Below, piece by piece: positions 31,775 to 41,165 of a stretch of 64,000 nt of DNA. A program made the position numbers and the translations under genes. Numbering within the stretch: the first letter of the stretch is position 1; every line of letters starts with the position of its first letter. Source of the DNA: Pseudoneurospora amorphoporcata (lineage: Eukaryota; Ascomycota; Sordariomycetes; Sordariales; Sordariaceae); assembly GCA_033297205.1 (NCBI GenBank), contig MU859181.1, positions 1-64,000 of the forward strand, in the 5' to 3' direction. Below the pieces are notes generated by a model, which saw nothing but the letters and a program-made list of their open reading frames with translations, searched no databases and was not told where the DNA came from.

Positions 31775-34381
31775 TCAACGCAACATATAAGAGAGGTCTG
31801 GTAGACCGCCAAGAATCGAGCTGACAGTCACTTCATCCTCTGCCAGCTGACCCTGTTTTTGATTGCCAAATGCCTGTATCCGTGCCATTTGACGGGCGAT
31901 GGGTGACGATACTGCTGATGAACCTGTTCCTTTCGCAGCAATGGGACTGTTGTTTTGCGTCATGGAAGAGTAGGGCGCAATGACAGACGAGGCGGAGGAG
32001 ATGGGAGTAGCCACTCGTGATAAGTCGAAGGAATGAGTCGAAGAGCCAGGAACCGTGGGGGTGAAAGATGCGGCGATCATGGAGGATGGGCGACTTGGCG
32101 TTGCTGAGGACTTTGTGGGACTGGTTTGTTGCCGGGAAGGAGTCTCGAAAAAGGAAAGGTCTGCTGATGCCCAAGGATCCGCTGCCGAAGAGGGAACAGG
32201 GACGGTAGTATTAGTTCCTGCGTTAGGGGTGGGCGTGACTGAGACCGGGGCCGGGTCCGACTGGAACATGGATTCGGTCGTCGTTAATCCTGGGGTAGGG
32301 CCAAGAGTTGGAGTCGAGGTTGACACCGATGCGTTGAAATCCGGGAAGCCGCCCACGGTGGATTTTTCCACGGACGGTGAGGATACCATCTCCCCCCAGT
32401 AATCATCGTTATCCTCGACGGCTGCCGTTGCGCTGATGGAAAACATTCCTAGGTCCATTGGAGTCACTTTGAAAGGAGCTGGAGCTGGTTGAGATGGTGT
32501 CAAGGGTAGGGGCGCGGTCATGGGGGGTTGTCCCGCTGGAGCTGGGGAGTCGCTACTCCAGCCGAATGTGGCAACTAATGGTAGCTCAAGACTCGCTGGT
32601 CGATGTGGCTGATGTTTGAGAGAGTTAACCGTAGTGTTGCCCAAGGGCGAAATACCCACATGGCCAAATGCACTTGGTGGCTGGAGCGGTTGGACGGAGG
32701 AAGGCCGAGTAGGCGGAGCTCTCTTTCCAAAAATCGCATCAAGTGTGACTGGCTCCGCGGAAGAATCCCATCCAAACATGTTCTTTTGCGTCTTGGATAT
32801 GCCTCCACCCAGGGAAACACGGCCTGCGATCGAGTCTTCCTCCATCCATCGGCGGACAGTCTGAAGCGTCTCCTGGCACACGGTTGATGTCGGCCATGCC
32901 ACCCTTCTGTAGTTTTCGTCGTCTCCCGCGTTGTGTTTGCGCGATGATCCGAAACGAGATATGCGGTACCAGGCCTTGCGCTCTGAGATGCTGTTAAAGC
33001 TATCGGTAATGATGTGGTCCGAGACGTCGGCGTAAGGGAACAGCGGCTTGGTGTTGGTGGATGTGTCAAACAGCTTGTCTACATTTGATACGTCGATATC
33101 GAAATCCAGAGCGCCGAATTTGGTCACCAGTTCGCCCATATTACCGAGATGACTGCTCATCAACTTCGCGGGGGGCGTCGCGTGGGGAGATCCGTGCCGC
33201 CGAGGAGATTTCTGAACCTCTTCTGGCGTTGATGGTCGTTCCGGGGTTTGTGACTTTGGTGGTTCCTTGACCTCGGCATCTTCGAAATCCCCAAAATCAG
33301 ATGCCTCCTCCGAGATGTCGTGATGTTGGGGGCTCAGTGAGCTTTTACTTTGTGCGCGTCGTATTACCGGAGACTCCTGACCCCTGGCTTTTGCTATACC
33401 ATCAAACTTTTCCACCAGTTCCTGCACAATACCGGAAGGTTTTCGTTTGAGGCGTGGCCTTGGGCGGGAGTCATCGTCGATGGAAGTGATGGGCGAATCT
33501 TGCTGCTCGTCTCCATGATCGGTGTCGTCGCCAGAAAGGGAGGTTGGACGTGTCGGTTGACTGTTGGCAGTCGATTCCACGCTGACTCGTATTGGTTCGC
33601 TCTGAAAAACTCCCGCCTCTTTCTCTGCCCTTGCCTCAGTCGGCTTATTCTTTTCTCCTTCTGTTGCCTGCTCCTTGGGTGCGGCCTTCTCTTCTTCCGC
33701 CCAATCAGGGTTTAGTTCAGGCAGTTTCCCTTGGTCGAAGTCGTCTTCTTCTTCGGTAATAGACTGAGGTAGATTGATCACCAGGCGGGGAGTGATGCTG
33801 CCATCGGTGTGGTGTGTATGGGAGTATTCGGTGTCCCACGGATCAGGAGACGGTTGTCGAAGTACGGGCGCGATGGGCGAATTCGAAGATGCGATATTGT
33901 CTGGCAAGGCGATCGGGTTTGATTTGGCGAATTCTTCGTCTCTGATGGAGGCTGCGATACTAGGGCTGCGCGACCTGAAGCCGTTACCCCGTGACGGCGC
34001 GATCAAACTCGGACTCCGAGACCTCCAGCTATTTTCTCTCGACGGTGCGGCCAGGCTGGGACTGCGAGATCTGAAGCCATTGTCCCGGGACGGTGTCGCG
34101 AGACTTGGACTCCGAGACCGCCATCCGCCCGTCCACCCCGACTGAGCAGTCGTTGATGTCTGTATTCCCAACCCATCTGGGGCGGCCCAGTCTCCAAACC
34201 CATCTCCATTATCGTCTGCCCATGGCGAAGGAGCCGTGATAGCTGGTAATCGGGGTGAGTTGCTGGCGGAGAGCAGGGCTCGCTTGGGAGGTTCGAGGTC
34301 GGATTTCTTTCTCGTCAAGCTATGCCCGTGGTCTGCTGGTACATCTGCTGTAGCCCATGGCGAGCCCCATGGATCGTCCAT
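31775..34381 (-). CDS. Large disordered protein with FGDF-type motifs, possible AP-1 accessory factor
   Basis: An 868-residue single-exon protein. Most is Ser/Pro/Glu-rich and disordered. FGDW at 62-65 and DFGDFED at 362-368 resemble the short acidic Phe motifs that bind AP-1 gamma-ear and GGA-ear domains, as in aftiphilin-like proteins and yeast Laa2. Four 16-residue tandem units with core RSRSPS lie at about 87-150. The only ordered-looking block is about 415-540 (DISNVDKLFDT-like, then ERKAWYRISRFG, ETLQTVRRWMEED, MFGWDS), which seems to be the conserved family core. The C-terminus ends SSILGGLPDLSYML. A role in clathrin/AP-1 sorting is inference from the motifs; homologues are usually annotated as hypothetical. 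It is divergent from the Cfd1 gene. Confidence 0.8.
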   Translation of the reverse strand: MDDPWGSPWATADVPADHGHSLTRKKSDLEPPKRALLSASNSPRLPAITAPSPWADDNGDGFGDWAAPDGLGIQTSTTAQSGWTGGWRSRSPSLATPSRDNGFRSRSPSLAAPSRENSWRSRSPSLIAPSRGNGFRSRSPSIAASIRDEEFAKSNPIALPDNIASSNSPIAPVLRQPSPDPWDTEYSHTHHTDGSITPRLVINLPQSITEEEDDFDQGKLPELNPDWAEEEKAAPKEQATEGEKNKPTEARAEKEAGVFQSEPIRVSVESTANSQPTRPTSLSGDDTDHGDEQQDSPITSIDDDSRPRPRLKRKPSGIVQELVEKFDGIAKARGQESPVIRRAQSKSSLSPQHHDISEEASDFGDFEDAEVKEPPKSQTPERPSTPEEVQKSPRRHGSPHATPPAKLMSSHLGNMGELVTKFGALDFDIDVSNVDKLFDTSTNTKPLFPYADVSDHIITDSFNSISERKAWYRISRFGSSRKHNAGDDENYRRVAWPTSTVCQETLQTVRRWMEEDSIAGRVSLGGGISKTQKNMFGWDSSAEPVTLDAIFGKRAPPTRPSSVQPLQPPSAFGHVGISPLGNTTVNSLKHQPHRPASLELPLVATFGWSSDSPAPAGQPPMTAPLPLTPSQPAPAPFKVTPMDLGMFSISATAAVEDNDDYWGEMVSSPSVEKSTVGGFPDFNASVSTSTPTLGPTPGLTTTESMFQSDPAPVSVTPTPNAGTNTTVPVPSSAADPWASADLSFFETPSRQQTSPTKSSATPSRPSSMIAASFTPTVPGSSTHSFDLSRVATPISSASSVIAPYSSMTQNNSPIAAKGTGSSAVSSPIARQMARIQAFGNQKQGQLAEDEVTVSSILGGLPDLSYMLR

Positions 34382-35011
34382 TCTGCTGTAAATATAGGGA
34401 CCTCGTCTCTGCTATGGCGCCGACGGTCATGTTGCGCGCACCCGGCGTCGACTATGTGCAGCCAAGCATGTCGTGTATCCGATGTTTCTGATGTATACTT
34501 GGAGCTAGGCGTCGTCTGGTGTGTCCCTGCGGTCCAATTGAGCCTGGCCGTGATCGAGAACTCAAAAGGCGGGAGTGTTTGCGAACGGACAGCGAAATGG
34601 ATGTTGAAGCTTCCATGGTTCAATGCCTGTATGCCAAATGCACATGTCAGGGGGGCCAGCATCGGTCTGCTCTGCAAATGTGTCTATTTTGTAGCGGCAG
34701 CTACAGATGGCCTATGCGCCGGGCTATCCGGTCCGTTTTCTACAGTTTATACATCTATTCGAAAACGCTTTCCCAGGATTTGGGGCCCCACTTTGCTGAT
34801 AAAGCACAGGCCGATTCGAGGCCGATCCAGGCCGCATTTCATCGCTTTCCCACTTTCAACGGCGAAGATTCATCATCGTCTTGACAATGACATGGCCTAA
34901 ATCCATACCGGTTCACAAACTTCAAAACAACAGCAGAAATACTGACGGCTGAGGAGGACTTGACATTGGCCACGAATAACATCACGCACTTGAAAAGTCA
35001 AAACAGCCACA
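34382..35011. other. Divergent promoter region
   Basis: About 630 bases between the 868-residue protein gene (minus) and the Cfd1 gene (plus), expected to serve as promoter for both. No clear TATA box is assigned. Confidence 0.5.
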
Positions 35012-36013
35012 ATGTCTCTCACGAAAGTCAAGCATATTGTCCTGGTATGCATGCCCCGTCATCCATGGGTTCTTCCACAGGCTGGACCCCACCATCGCCA
35101 CAAACATGTCATTGCTAACCAAAGCACATAGGTCCTTTCAGGCAAAGGAGGTGTTGGAAAATCATCCGTCACTACTCAGCTTGCCCTTTCTCTTTCGCTT
35201 GCGGGCCATTCCGTTGGTGTCCTGGATGTTGATCTAACAGGCCCCTCGATTCCGCGAATGTTCGGTATCGAAGATGCCAAAGTGACACAAGCTCCCGGTG
35301 GTTGGTTGCCTATTACTGTCCACGAAGCTGACCCATCAGCCGGCATTGGATCCCTTCGCGTCATGAGTCTCGGCTTCCTTCTCCCCAAGCGGGGTGACGC
35401 CGTGGTCTGGCGAGGGCCAAAGAAGACCGCCATGGTTCGCCAATTTCTGACCGACGTGTTCTGGGATGAGACCGACTATCTCCTCATCGACACTCCTCCT
35501 GGTACCAGCGACGAACATATTTCTTTGGCAGAGAACCTGCTGCAAAAGGCACGACCTGGTCAACTTGCTGGTGCCGTTGTGGTCACCACACCTCAAGCTG
35601 TGGCAACTGCGGATGTTAGGAAGGAGCTCAACTTTTGCCAAAAAACCAGCATCCGAGTTCTCGGTGTTGTGGAGAACATGTGCGGCTTTGTTTGCCCCAA
35701 CTGCAGCGAGTGCACAAACATCTTCATGAGTGGTGGAGGTGAGGTCATGGCCAATGACTTTGACGTTCGTTTCCTTGGCCGTATTCCGATCGACCCTCAG
35801 TTTCTTGTTCTTATCGAGACAGGCAAGCGACCAACATACCCAGCAGGCACCACGGTCGATGGAAAAGACGTCTCGACTCCTGCTGGAGCTAGCATAAATG
35901 AAGAGGAGGAAGTTAAGGATGGCTCGCTTCTGGTACACAAGTACAAGGACTGCTCCCTTGCACCAATCTTCAGCAAAATCACCACCGATGTGATATCCGC
36001 TGTACAGCAATGA
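35012..36013 (+). CDS. CFD1: Cytosolic Fe-S cluster assembly P-loop ATPase Cfd1/NUBP2
   Basis: Two exons, 35012-35044 (MSLTKVKHIVL) and 35132-36013, join across an 87-nt intron (GTATGC; GCTAACC branch; CATAG) to give 304 residues. The deviant Walker A GKGGVGKS lies at 15-22 directly after the splice. DTPPGTSDEH is the Walker B/switch region of Mrp/Nbp35 ATPases. The C-terminal cluster-binding segment has Cys195, Cys199, Cys202 and Cys205; the CPxC core is the bridging [4Fe-4S] ligand in the Cfd1-Nbp35 complex. There is no N-terminal four-cysteine ferredoxin-like extension, so this is Cfd1 rather than Nbp35. It acts in the cytosol as scaffold for Fe-S clusters of cytosolic and nuclear proteins. 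The exon 1 start is set by the conserved short leader before the P-loop. Confidence 0.95.
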
Positions 36014-36792
36014 AAGGGAACCCTTTTCAGCCAAGGACATTAACCACACGCTGGAGTCTCTTTCGAGAGCTCCCTCTAACCACCGGCTCTTCATGCTGGA
36101 TCCTCTCCTGGTACCAATTCACCGAACGAACGACGTTGTTCCGCCAGGACCTCCATCATCGATGCATGCACGCGTATCCAAACTTGGGTATGCGCAACAC
36201 AAGCTTATGCCCGTGGTTCATACCCATGTGCAACTACGAGCCACTGCCGCGACCCAATGCGCCAAGTCCGGGTGCCGTGGGAAGGAGGGTCTGAAACCAA
36301 CTCAAGTTTGAGCTGGCGCTTTATCATACAACCATGCAGAAGCGAGACAACCACAAGGGGTGGTCGATATTTGTCGTCAGCAACTGAGACCTCGTTCATC
36401 AAAACCACTGCAACATCCCTGCCGTCTCGTCTCCGGGATAAAGACAAGGCCTTCGAGTCGTCGCTAAGGGTCGGCGTCTTCACTGCACCCCTATCTCCCC
36501 GCCTTTCCCGCTTACCGGACCTTCTGCGGCGCTTTCAAATATGGATCGTGGATAACGGATCATGGCTTCACGCAGGTTGGTTGAGTCCAACCCAACGACG
36601 GCGATCATAAACAGCTCGCTCAGATAAACATGTTAAACCCGTTAGAAGAACTTTTACATGTCGAACAATTGATCACCTCAAAGCCGAACATGATGCATTG
36701 TACCATCGTGATTGAAAGGAGTCTGTGACCTCAAGCAGGATGGCGGCTATAAACGCGGCGGATTCCCAGCGGTTGGTCCCGCGACTACATAC
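36014..36792. other. Intergenic, Cfd1 3' side
   Basis: Runs from the Cfd1 stop to the Harbinger element's target duplication. No supported gene. Confidence 0.5.
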
Positions 36793-36795
36793 CTA

Positions 36796-36818
36796 GGGTA
36801 TGTTCGGCAACCAACTGG
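36796..36818 (+). repeat. Harbinger left terminal inverted repeat
   Basis: Twenty-three bases matching the complement of 40693-40715 without mismatch. Bordered outside by the CTA target duplication. Confidence 0.93.
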
Positions 36819-37214
36819 TCCTGGCGCAGGAACGGGGGAAAGCTGGAAAAAACCCGCCAAGATTGATTTATTTTCTGATCTAGACCAGAAAGGGTAACAG
36901 ACTACTCTCTGAATAGCTTCAACCCTTGTCGACTCCACCGATACTGGTGACGCTCTTTGTACCTCTTCAGCGCACAGACAATGCCTTCTGAAAAGGGTAT
37001 GGTGTGATGGTTTTCTGCCGTTTCTTGGCGGTCATACTGGTGAAAGTTGAACTGGTCGGAGGTGACCAGTATGAGCAAAAAGTTAGCAGAAATGTCCAAG
37101 AAATTGCTGTCAGCAAAAACCATCAACCTCACCTCTTCCTTTTCATATACCAGAACAATACAACGGAGCCCCCGACGCACGCAAACTGATTTGTATGGCA
37201 ATCAGCACTGCAGA

Positions 37215-38402
37215 ATGTTCCAGTATACCGCACGTCATCGTCGTCTCCGAGTTGCCTTTGCCACTGCAGTAACCATAGCGTTACGTGCAGTGACTGGCGT
37301 TGGGCGGGCACCCCCAACCATCATCCACCCAGGGGGACCAGCACATGCGAGGAAGGAAGCTGAGAGATTCTATACTGGGTCAGTCACTCGATTCAAAGAC
37401 CTCTTTCGTATGGATCAGCGTACCTTCGATTCACTGGTCAGCTGGTTAGAGGAGAACACTGGTCTTGTTCCCTCGCGGCATCTAACCACCCAACAGAAGG
37501 TTATGGTTGCTCTGTATATTCTGGCACATGCCCAGTCTCAGCGGTCCACCTCGCACGTCTTCCATATCTCTGTCAGCACCGTGAATAAGATCATGAAAGA
37601 TATGCTGCCCCGCTTGCGACATTTGCACCGTGCCTTCGTTACACTGCCAGAGGATGACTGGTTGGATCCCAAAATCGAACTCGATCCAGTCTTGAATGCC
37701 TTCAACGGTTGCGTGGGCGCCATCGACGGCACCCATGTGGCGGCATATGTACGAACCGAGCAGCAGCAACGGTGGCGCGACCGAGATGGCAATGTAACGC
37801 AGAACGTATTTGCCGCGGTTCGCTCTGATTACTCCTTCAATTATGTGCTCGCTGGCGCAGAGGGTTCGATTAACGACGCGGCGCTTTGTGCTCAAGCCTT
37901 TGGTCGGTCGTTTCATGTGCCGGTGGGGCAGTATTACGTCGCGGATGCTGGGTTTGGCGTGCGGCAGGGTATCGTGACTCCCTTCTCGAATGTTAGATAC
38001 CATCTTCAAGATTGGAGGGATGCTGAGAGGAAGCCAAAGACATCCAAAGAACTATACAACTTACGTCATGCCCGCATCCGCACTGTCGTGGAGCATGCCT
38101 TTGGTCATGTAAAGAGAAGGTGGAAGATCGTAAGATGCATGCCGTTCGAATATGATATGGACAAACAGATCGATATTATTTATGCCGTGACTGCACTGCA
38201 CAACTTCTTGATTGTAGAGAGGAAGAAGCAACGCGGTGGAATACGGTTGACTAAGGAGGAGGAGGGGTTAATGAGGCTGGCGCGTGACCGTGCAAAGAGA
38301 GTAGTCGGTAGAAGGGATCCTCGTAAAGTTCGATATGTGGCTGCCTCACTAGGTTGGGCGCAGTATCAACGATATATAAGGGAGAATGGGAGAGAGGTAT
38401 AA
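37215..38402 (+). CDS. Harbinger-type DDE transposase (nuclease)
   Basis: From ATG 37215 (MFQYTARHRRL) the protein has 395 residues. The same frame is open back to an ATG at 37047, but those 56 residues look unlike protein and a CACTGCAG splice-acceptor-like site lies just before 37215, so a leader intron is likely. A helix-turn-helix part (TQQKVMVALYILAHAQSQRS then VSTVNKIM) is followed by the DDE_4 nuclease: GAIDGTHV (first Asp), YYVADAGFGV (second Asp) and RTVVEHAFGHVKRRW (Glu). All three acidic residues are present and the frame is unbroken. The protein would cut at the terminal repeats, helped by the MYB-like partner. Confidence 0.92.
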   Translation: MFQYTARHRRLRVAFATAVTIALRAVTGVGRAPPTIIHPGGPAHARKEAERFYTGSVTRFKDLFRMDQRTFDSLVSWLEENTGLVPSRHLTTQQKVMVALYILAHAQSQRSTSHVFHISVSTVNKIMKDMLPRLRHLHRAFVTLPEDDWLDPKIELDPVLNAFNGCVGAIDGTHVAAYVRTEQQQRWRDRDGNVTQNVFAAVRSDYSFNYVLAGAEGSINDAALCAQAFGRSFHVPVGQYYVADAGFGVRQGIVTPFSNVRYHLQDWRDAERKPKTSKELYNLRHARIRTVVEHAFGHVKRRWKIVRCMPFEYDMDKQIDIIYAVTALHNFLIVERKKQRGGIRLTKEEEGLMRLARDRAKRVVGRRDPRKVRYVAASLGWAQYQRYIRENGREV

Positions 38403-38581
38403 AAAAAAGGATGTAAATAGAAAGAGTGTGAAAGAGGGAAGTTTGCTTGTAAATCCAAATAATAATTAGATGGATTTTATGAGTGTATATAAGAAAAAAA
38501 TCATGTGTTAGAAAAATCGTATTTTTTTTTTCGGATTTACACATACATTCCCCTCCTCTCCCCTCCTCTCCCCTCCCTACC
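38403..38581. terminator. Convergent 3' ends of the two transposon genes
   Basis: An AT-rich 180-base stretch with AATAATTAG, AAGAAAAAAATC and a T-run sits between two convergent stop codons, so it probably holds both poly(A) sites. A CCCCTCCTCT motif is repeated near its high end. Confidence 0.4.
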
Positions 38582-39400
38582 TTACTCAATCCACCTGTTT
38601 ACGTACAACCACTTTATTTCATCACCACAACCGTTATAGACCATCGCCCATGATGGGTCCTTTTGAAGAAAGTCGATACATTTCATCATCTCCACCGCCG
38701 TCACCTTCCCAGTAAAACGCTTCTGGATATCCTTAACGGCCGTTTGCAAAGCAGTCGTGCCCGGCAAGGCCGCCAACATCGCCGCCGCGCTCACGATCGA
38801 CTCCCCCAAGCTCGAAGTCGCGTTGCCATCACCACCTCCTTGCTGGCGGGGCTTCCTCTTGTACCTCACCGACACCAGATCAACAACCTCATTCTGTTTT
38901 ATGGGAGTACGGTTGGGATCATTCTCGCGATTGCGTTTCTGAGCAGAAGTCTCGCGGACTGATCTATAGCTTGCCTCACCAGACTTCTCCTCTCCTTCAG
39001 ATTCTGAACTCGACGACGAGCTCGCGTCACGGTTAGACCCCTCCTCCCCGCTACTGTTACTATCCTCACTGCTGTCACTGTCGTTACTAATACTTCCCTC
39101 CCGGTCAGAGTAATCCTCATCCCCTTCATTTCCTAGCAAATCTGACACCTCACGGATATGGTGACCCGTCGTCTTCTCCTTATGAAAGACAAGCTCATAC
39201 ACCTTGCGGTCGCCCAGCGGGGTCGTACGTAGCCAAGAATAACTCTTACGTTTGGTATTTTTTCAAGAAAGGAATCGGTCCCATATCTCTTCAAAAGCTT
39301 CTGGCAAATAGGTGGTCCAGTTATACGTAACCCCAGAAGTCGTCATCAGCTCTTGCCACGCGCGGTATCTCGACCTTTCAGTATCGTACTTGGAGGGTAT

Positions 39401-39751
39401 TGTGACGAACGGCAGTCTGATCTGCCTAAGTGGGATAGCTGAAGGTAGAAACTATCAGAGTCGTTCGGTGAAGCCAAAAGGTTCACAACAAGTATGGTGG
39501 CGTCATACGTGTCTCGGTGATAATGATCAATTGACTACTGTCGAACTATCTAACAATCTGAGTTCTTCAGTCGTCCCTTTATACTTCTGACACCTTGGCT
39601 CCCATTTGCCTGGTTGGTGTCTGCTCACGATGGTGTTCTGCTCACGGTGAGCGTCTGCTCACGGTGAGCACTTCCTCTTTGTGAGCGCCCTTCCCCTGTC
39701 TCTATTCCTGGTCCTACGTCACACTATCTTATCGTAAGCGGGGCTGTCACA
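39401..39751. other. Interrupting segment in the MYB-like gene: solo-LTR-like or long intron
   Basis: The segment begins TGTGAC and ends GTCACA, the TG...CA form of a long terminal repeat, with a TATAAAG string on the minus strand near 39583. However, 5-bp target duplications are not visible. Alternatively a long intron joins GGTT|GTAAGG to CTTCAG|CTATCC in frame. Both readings restore the frame into SKYDTERSRYRAW; sequence alone does not decide. Confidence 0.35.
39640..39669. repeat. Two copies of hairpin motif GCTCACGGTGAGC
   Basis: The 13-base near-palindrome occurs at 39640-39652 and 39657-39669, with related GCTCAC or GTGAGC half-sites at 39623 and 39681. It lies inside the segment interrupting the MYB-like gene. 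Confidence 0.8.
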
Positions 39752-40692
39752 TCCTTACAACCTGGTTGATCCGCGTTATCGCTCAAGTCCGTAACAGGTA
39801 TGGTCCTCTCGGTCCACGGTTTGAGTGGCCACTTCTTTTTGCACCTCTTCAGCACTTTCTCCCATACTTTACCATACTCCTTCCTCTTACTGCTGTTGAA
39901 AAGACCCTGCTTGGTGTATCTGGCGAACCATTTCATCACTGTAGCAGTCATTTCAGTGGTAAAGAAGACTCGCCCGCCGCCACCAGAGCTAGAGTTGGGG
40001 GTTTGAGAGCCGGTCGATTGGGACTGGGAGCTACGGGCCCGCTTAGCTGGTTGACTGGGGGTTTTGGCTTGCCGCCGTCTTTTGGCGCCCGGGATAGCTG
40101 GAGGTTGATGCGAGGGTGGTACGCCATCTGGGACTAACTGCTCATTGCGGGGAGCACCACTGTCAGCAGTTCCAACAGGATAAGACTCAACTTAGCTGTC
40201 AACTCTGCCGTCAACTTGGCTATCGACGACTTGAGTGGCCAACAGCTGACTGGCGTCGACTTGACTGGCACCGATCTGACTGTCGAAGAGGGCAGGGTCG
40301 ATTGGTATGGTCTCATCATCTCGAGGGAGGTCGTCTGGTGGTGTTGACTCCCGCGGCACAAGGAAGTCGTTGATGGGTATACTGCTCAGAGCACTGGCAG
40401 CAATGGAGGATAAGTTGACTGCCTCCTCGATGGGGGTGTCGGTCTCGTCGATGGCCATGTCGATGGTGCTGTTTTTCACTGCAAAACAACGACAATCTAC
40501 ATCACTGCCAACTTTACGAACATGCCAGATATCAAATCTACAACCGAGGTCTTTACGAAGGCGGTGAGCCAGCGGTCGGAGCCATACCTTTTTCGTACAA
40601 GGGCGCAAAGTGGGATATGAGGAGGTACGAACTGGGCACTGCCTCCACTCTACTGCAGCAAAAAGTACCTAATCTGGCTTACTGCTCCTGCG

Positions 40693-40715
40693 CCAGTTGG
40701 TTGCCGAACATACCC
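40693..40715 (-). repeat. Harbinger right terminal inverted repeat
   Basis: Exact complement of 36796-36818, followed outside by CTA, the second target duplication. Confidence 0.93.
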
Positions 40716-40983
40716 CTATGGGCTTTTCCCCGCGTGCCCCTGGACCCCCCCAGAAACCTTATTTCCACTTGTTCCTCTGTTCGTAGAAATCTCCAAAAGA
40801 CCGAAACTCAATGAATCTAAAGAATTACATATAGTGATGATGAAACCCAGTCAAGTCTCTCAACTGTACTTTATTGCCACATTCCCTGCATGTCTTATCT
40901 CACATTTTGTCCATCTTGAAATTAGTCAACATAATTATTTTTGAAAGTTGCCTTTCGGGTTGAATTGTAGTTAATGAGACCAG

Positions 40984-41160
40984 TAGGTGGTGTGACATTC
41001 TAGTTGTGCAGGCTGTGGGGCTATGGCTCGCTTGGCGGTTTGGTGTGCCAGGGCAGCTCAGCACTCTTGAAAGTATGTAGGGTATAAGGTGGTGGGGTTG
41101 GTAACTGGTGACAAGCGCACTGTTAGCGCTACCTGCACAACTAGAATGTCACACCACCTA
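40984..41160. mobile_element. 177-bp MITE with perfect 29-bp terminal inverted repeats
   Basis: The left arm 40984-41012 starts TAGGTGGTGTGACATTC; the right arm 41132-41160 is its exact complement over all 29 bases. The direct repeat ACCAG lies immediately outside both ends (40979-40983 and 41161-41165). If the terminal TA is counted as target instead, the element would be mariner-like. The interior has no open frame. Perfect arms suggest recent movement. Confidence 0.85.
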
Positions 41161-41165
41161 ACCAG

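Larger units (their letters stand above)
38582..40458 (-). pseudogene. Harbinger MYB/SANT-like accessory gene, interrupted
   Basis: The coding text starts MAIDETDTPIEEAVNL at 40458, just after a TTTTGCAG acceptor-like site, and reads SQVDASQLLATQVVDSQV before TAA at 40192-40194. The same frame continues without shift (VESYPVGTADSG, KRRRQAKTPSQPAKRARSS, then MKWFARYTKQGLF with KRCKKKWPLKPW). That last part is the MYB/SANT-like domain. After a 330-360-bp interruption it resumes at SKYDTERSRYRAWQELM, passes TGA at 39263-39265, and ends with acidic and Ser-rich sequence and KWLYVNRWIE at 38582. The first stop is a CAA-to-TAA type change, as repeat-induced point mutation would make. MYB-like partners guide transposase to the ends (family knowledge). 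Confidence 0.75.
36796..40715. mobile_element. Complete PIF/Harbinger DNA transposon, 3.9 kb
   Basis: The terminal inverted repeats start GGGTATGTTCGGCAACCAAC at 36796 and are complemented exactly for 23 bases at 40693-40715. After ACTGG the arms differ by a short insertion and then match again over CGCAGGA. The trinucleotide CTA flanks both ends (36793-36795 and 40716-40718), the 3-bp target duplication typical of PIF/Harbinger elements. Inside lie a plus-strand DDE transposase (37215-38402) and a minus-strand MYB-like accessory gene (38582-40458), converging at 38.4-38.6 kb, the two-gene layout known for this superfamily. The perfect ends suggest fairly recent insertion. The accessory gene has stops, so this copy may not be autonomous. 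Confidence 0.93.

Noticed and set aside
35336..36094. 252-codon minus-strand frame antisense to Cfd1
   Set aside because: The plus strand has Walker A, Walker B and the cysteine motif; the antisense text has none.
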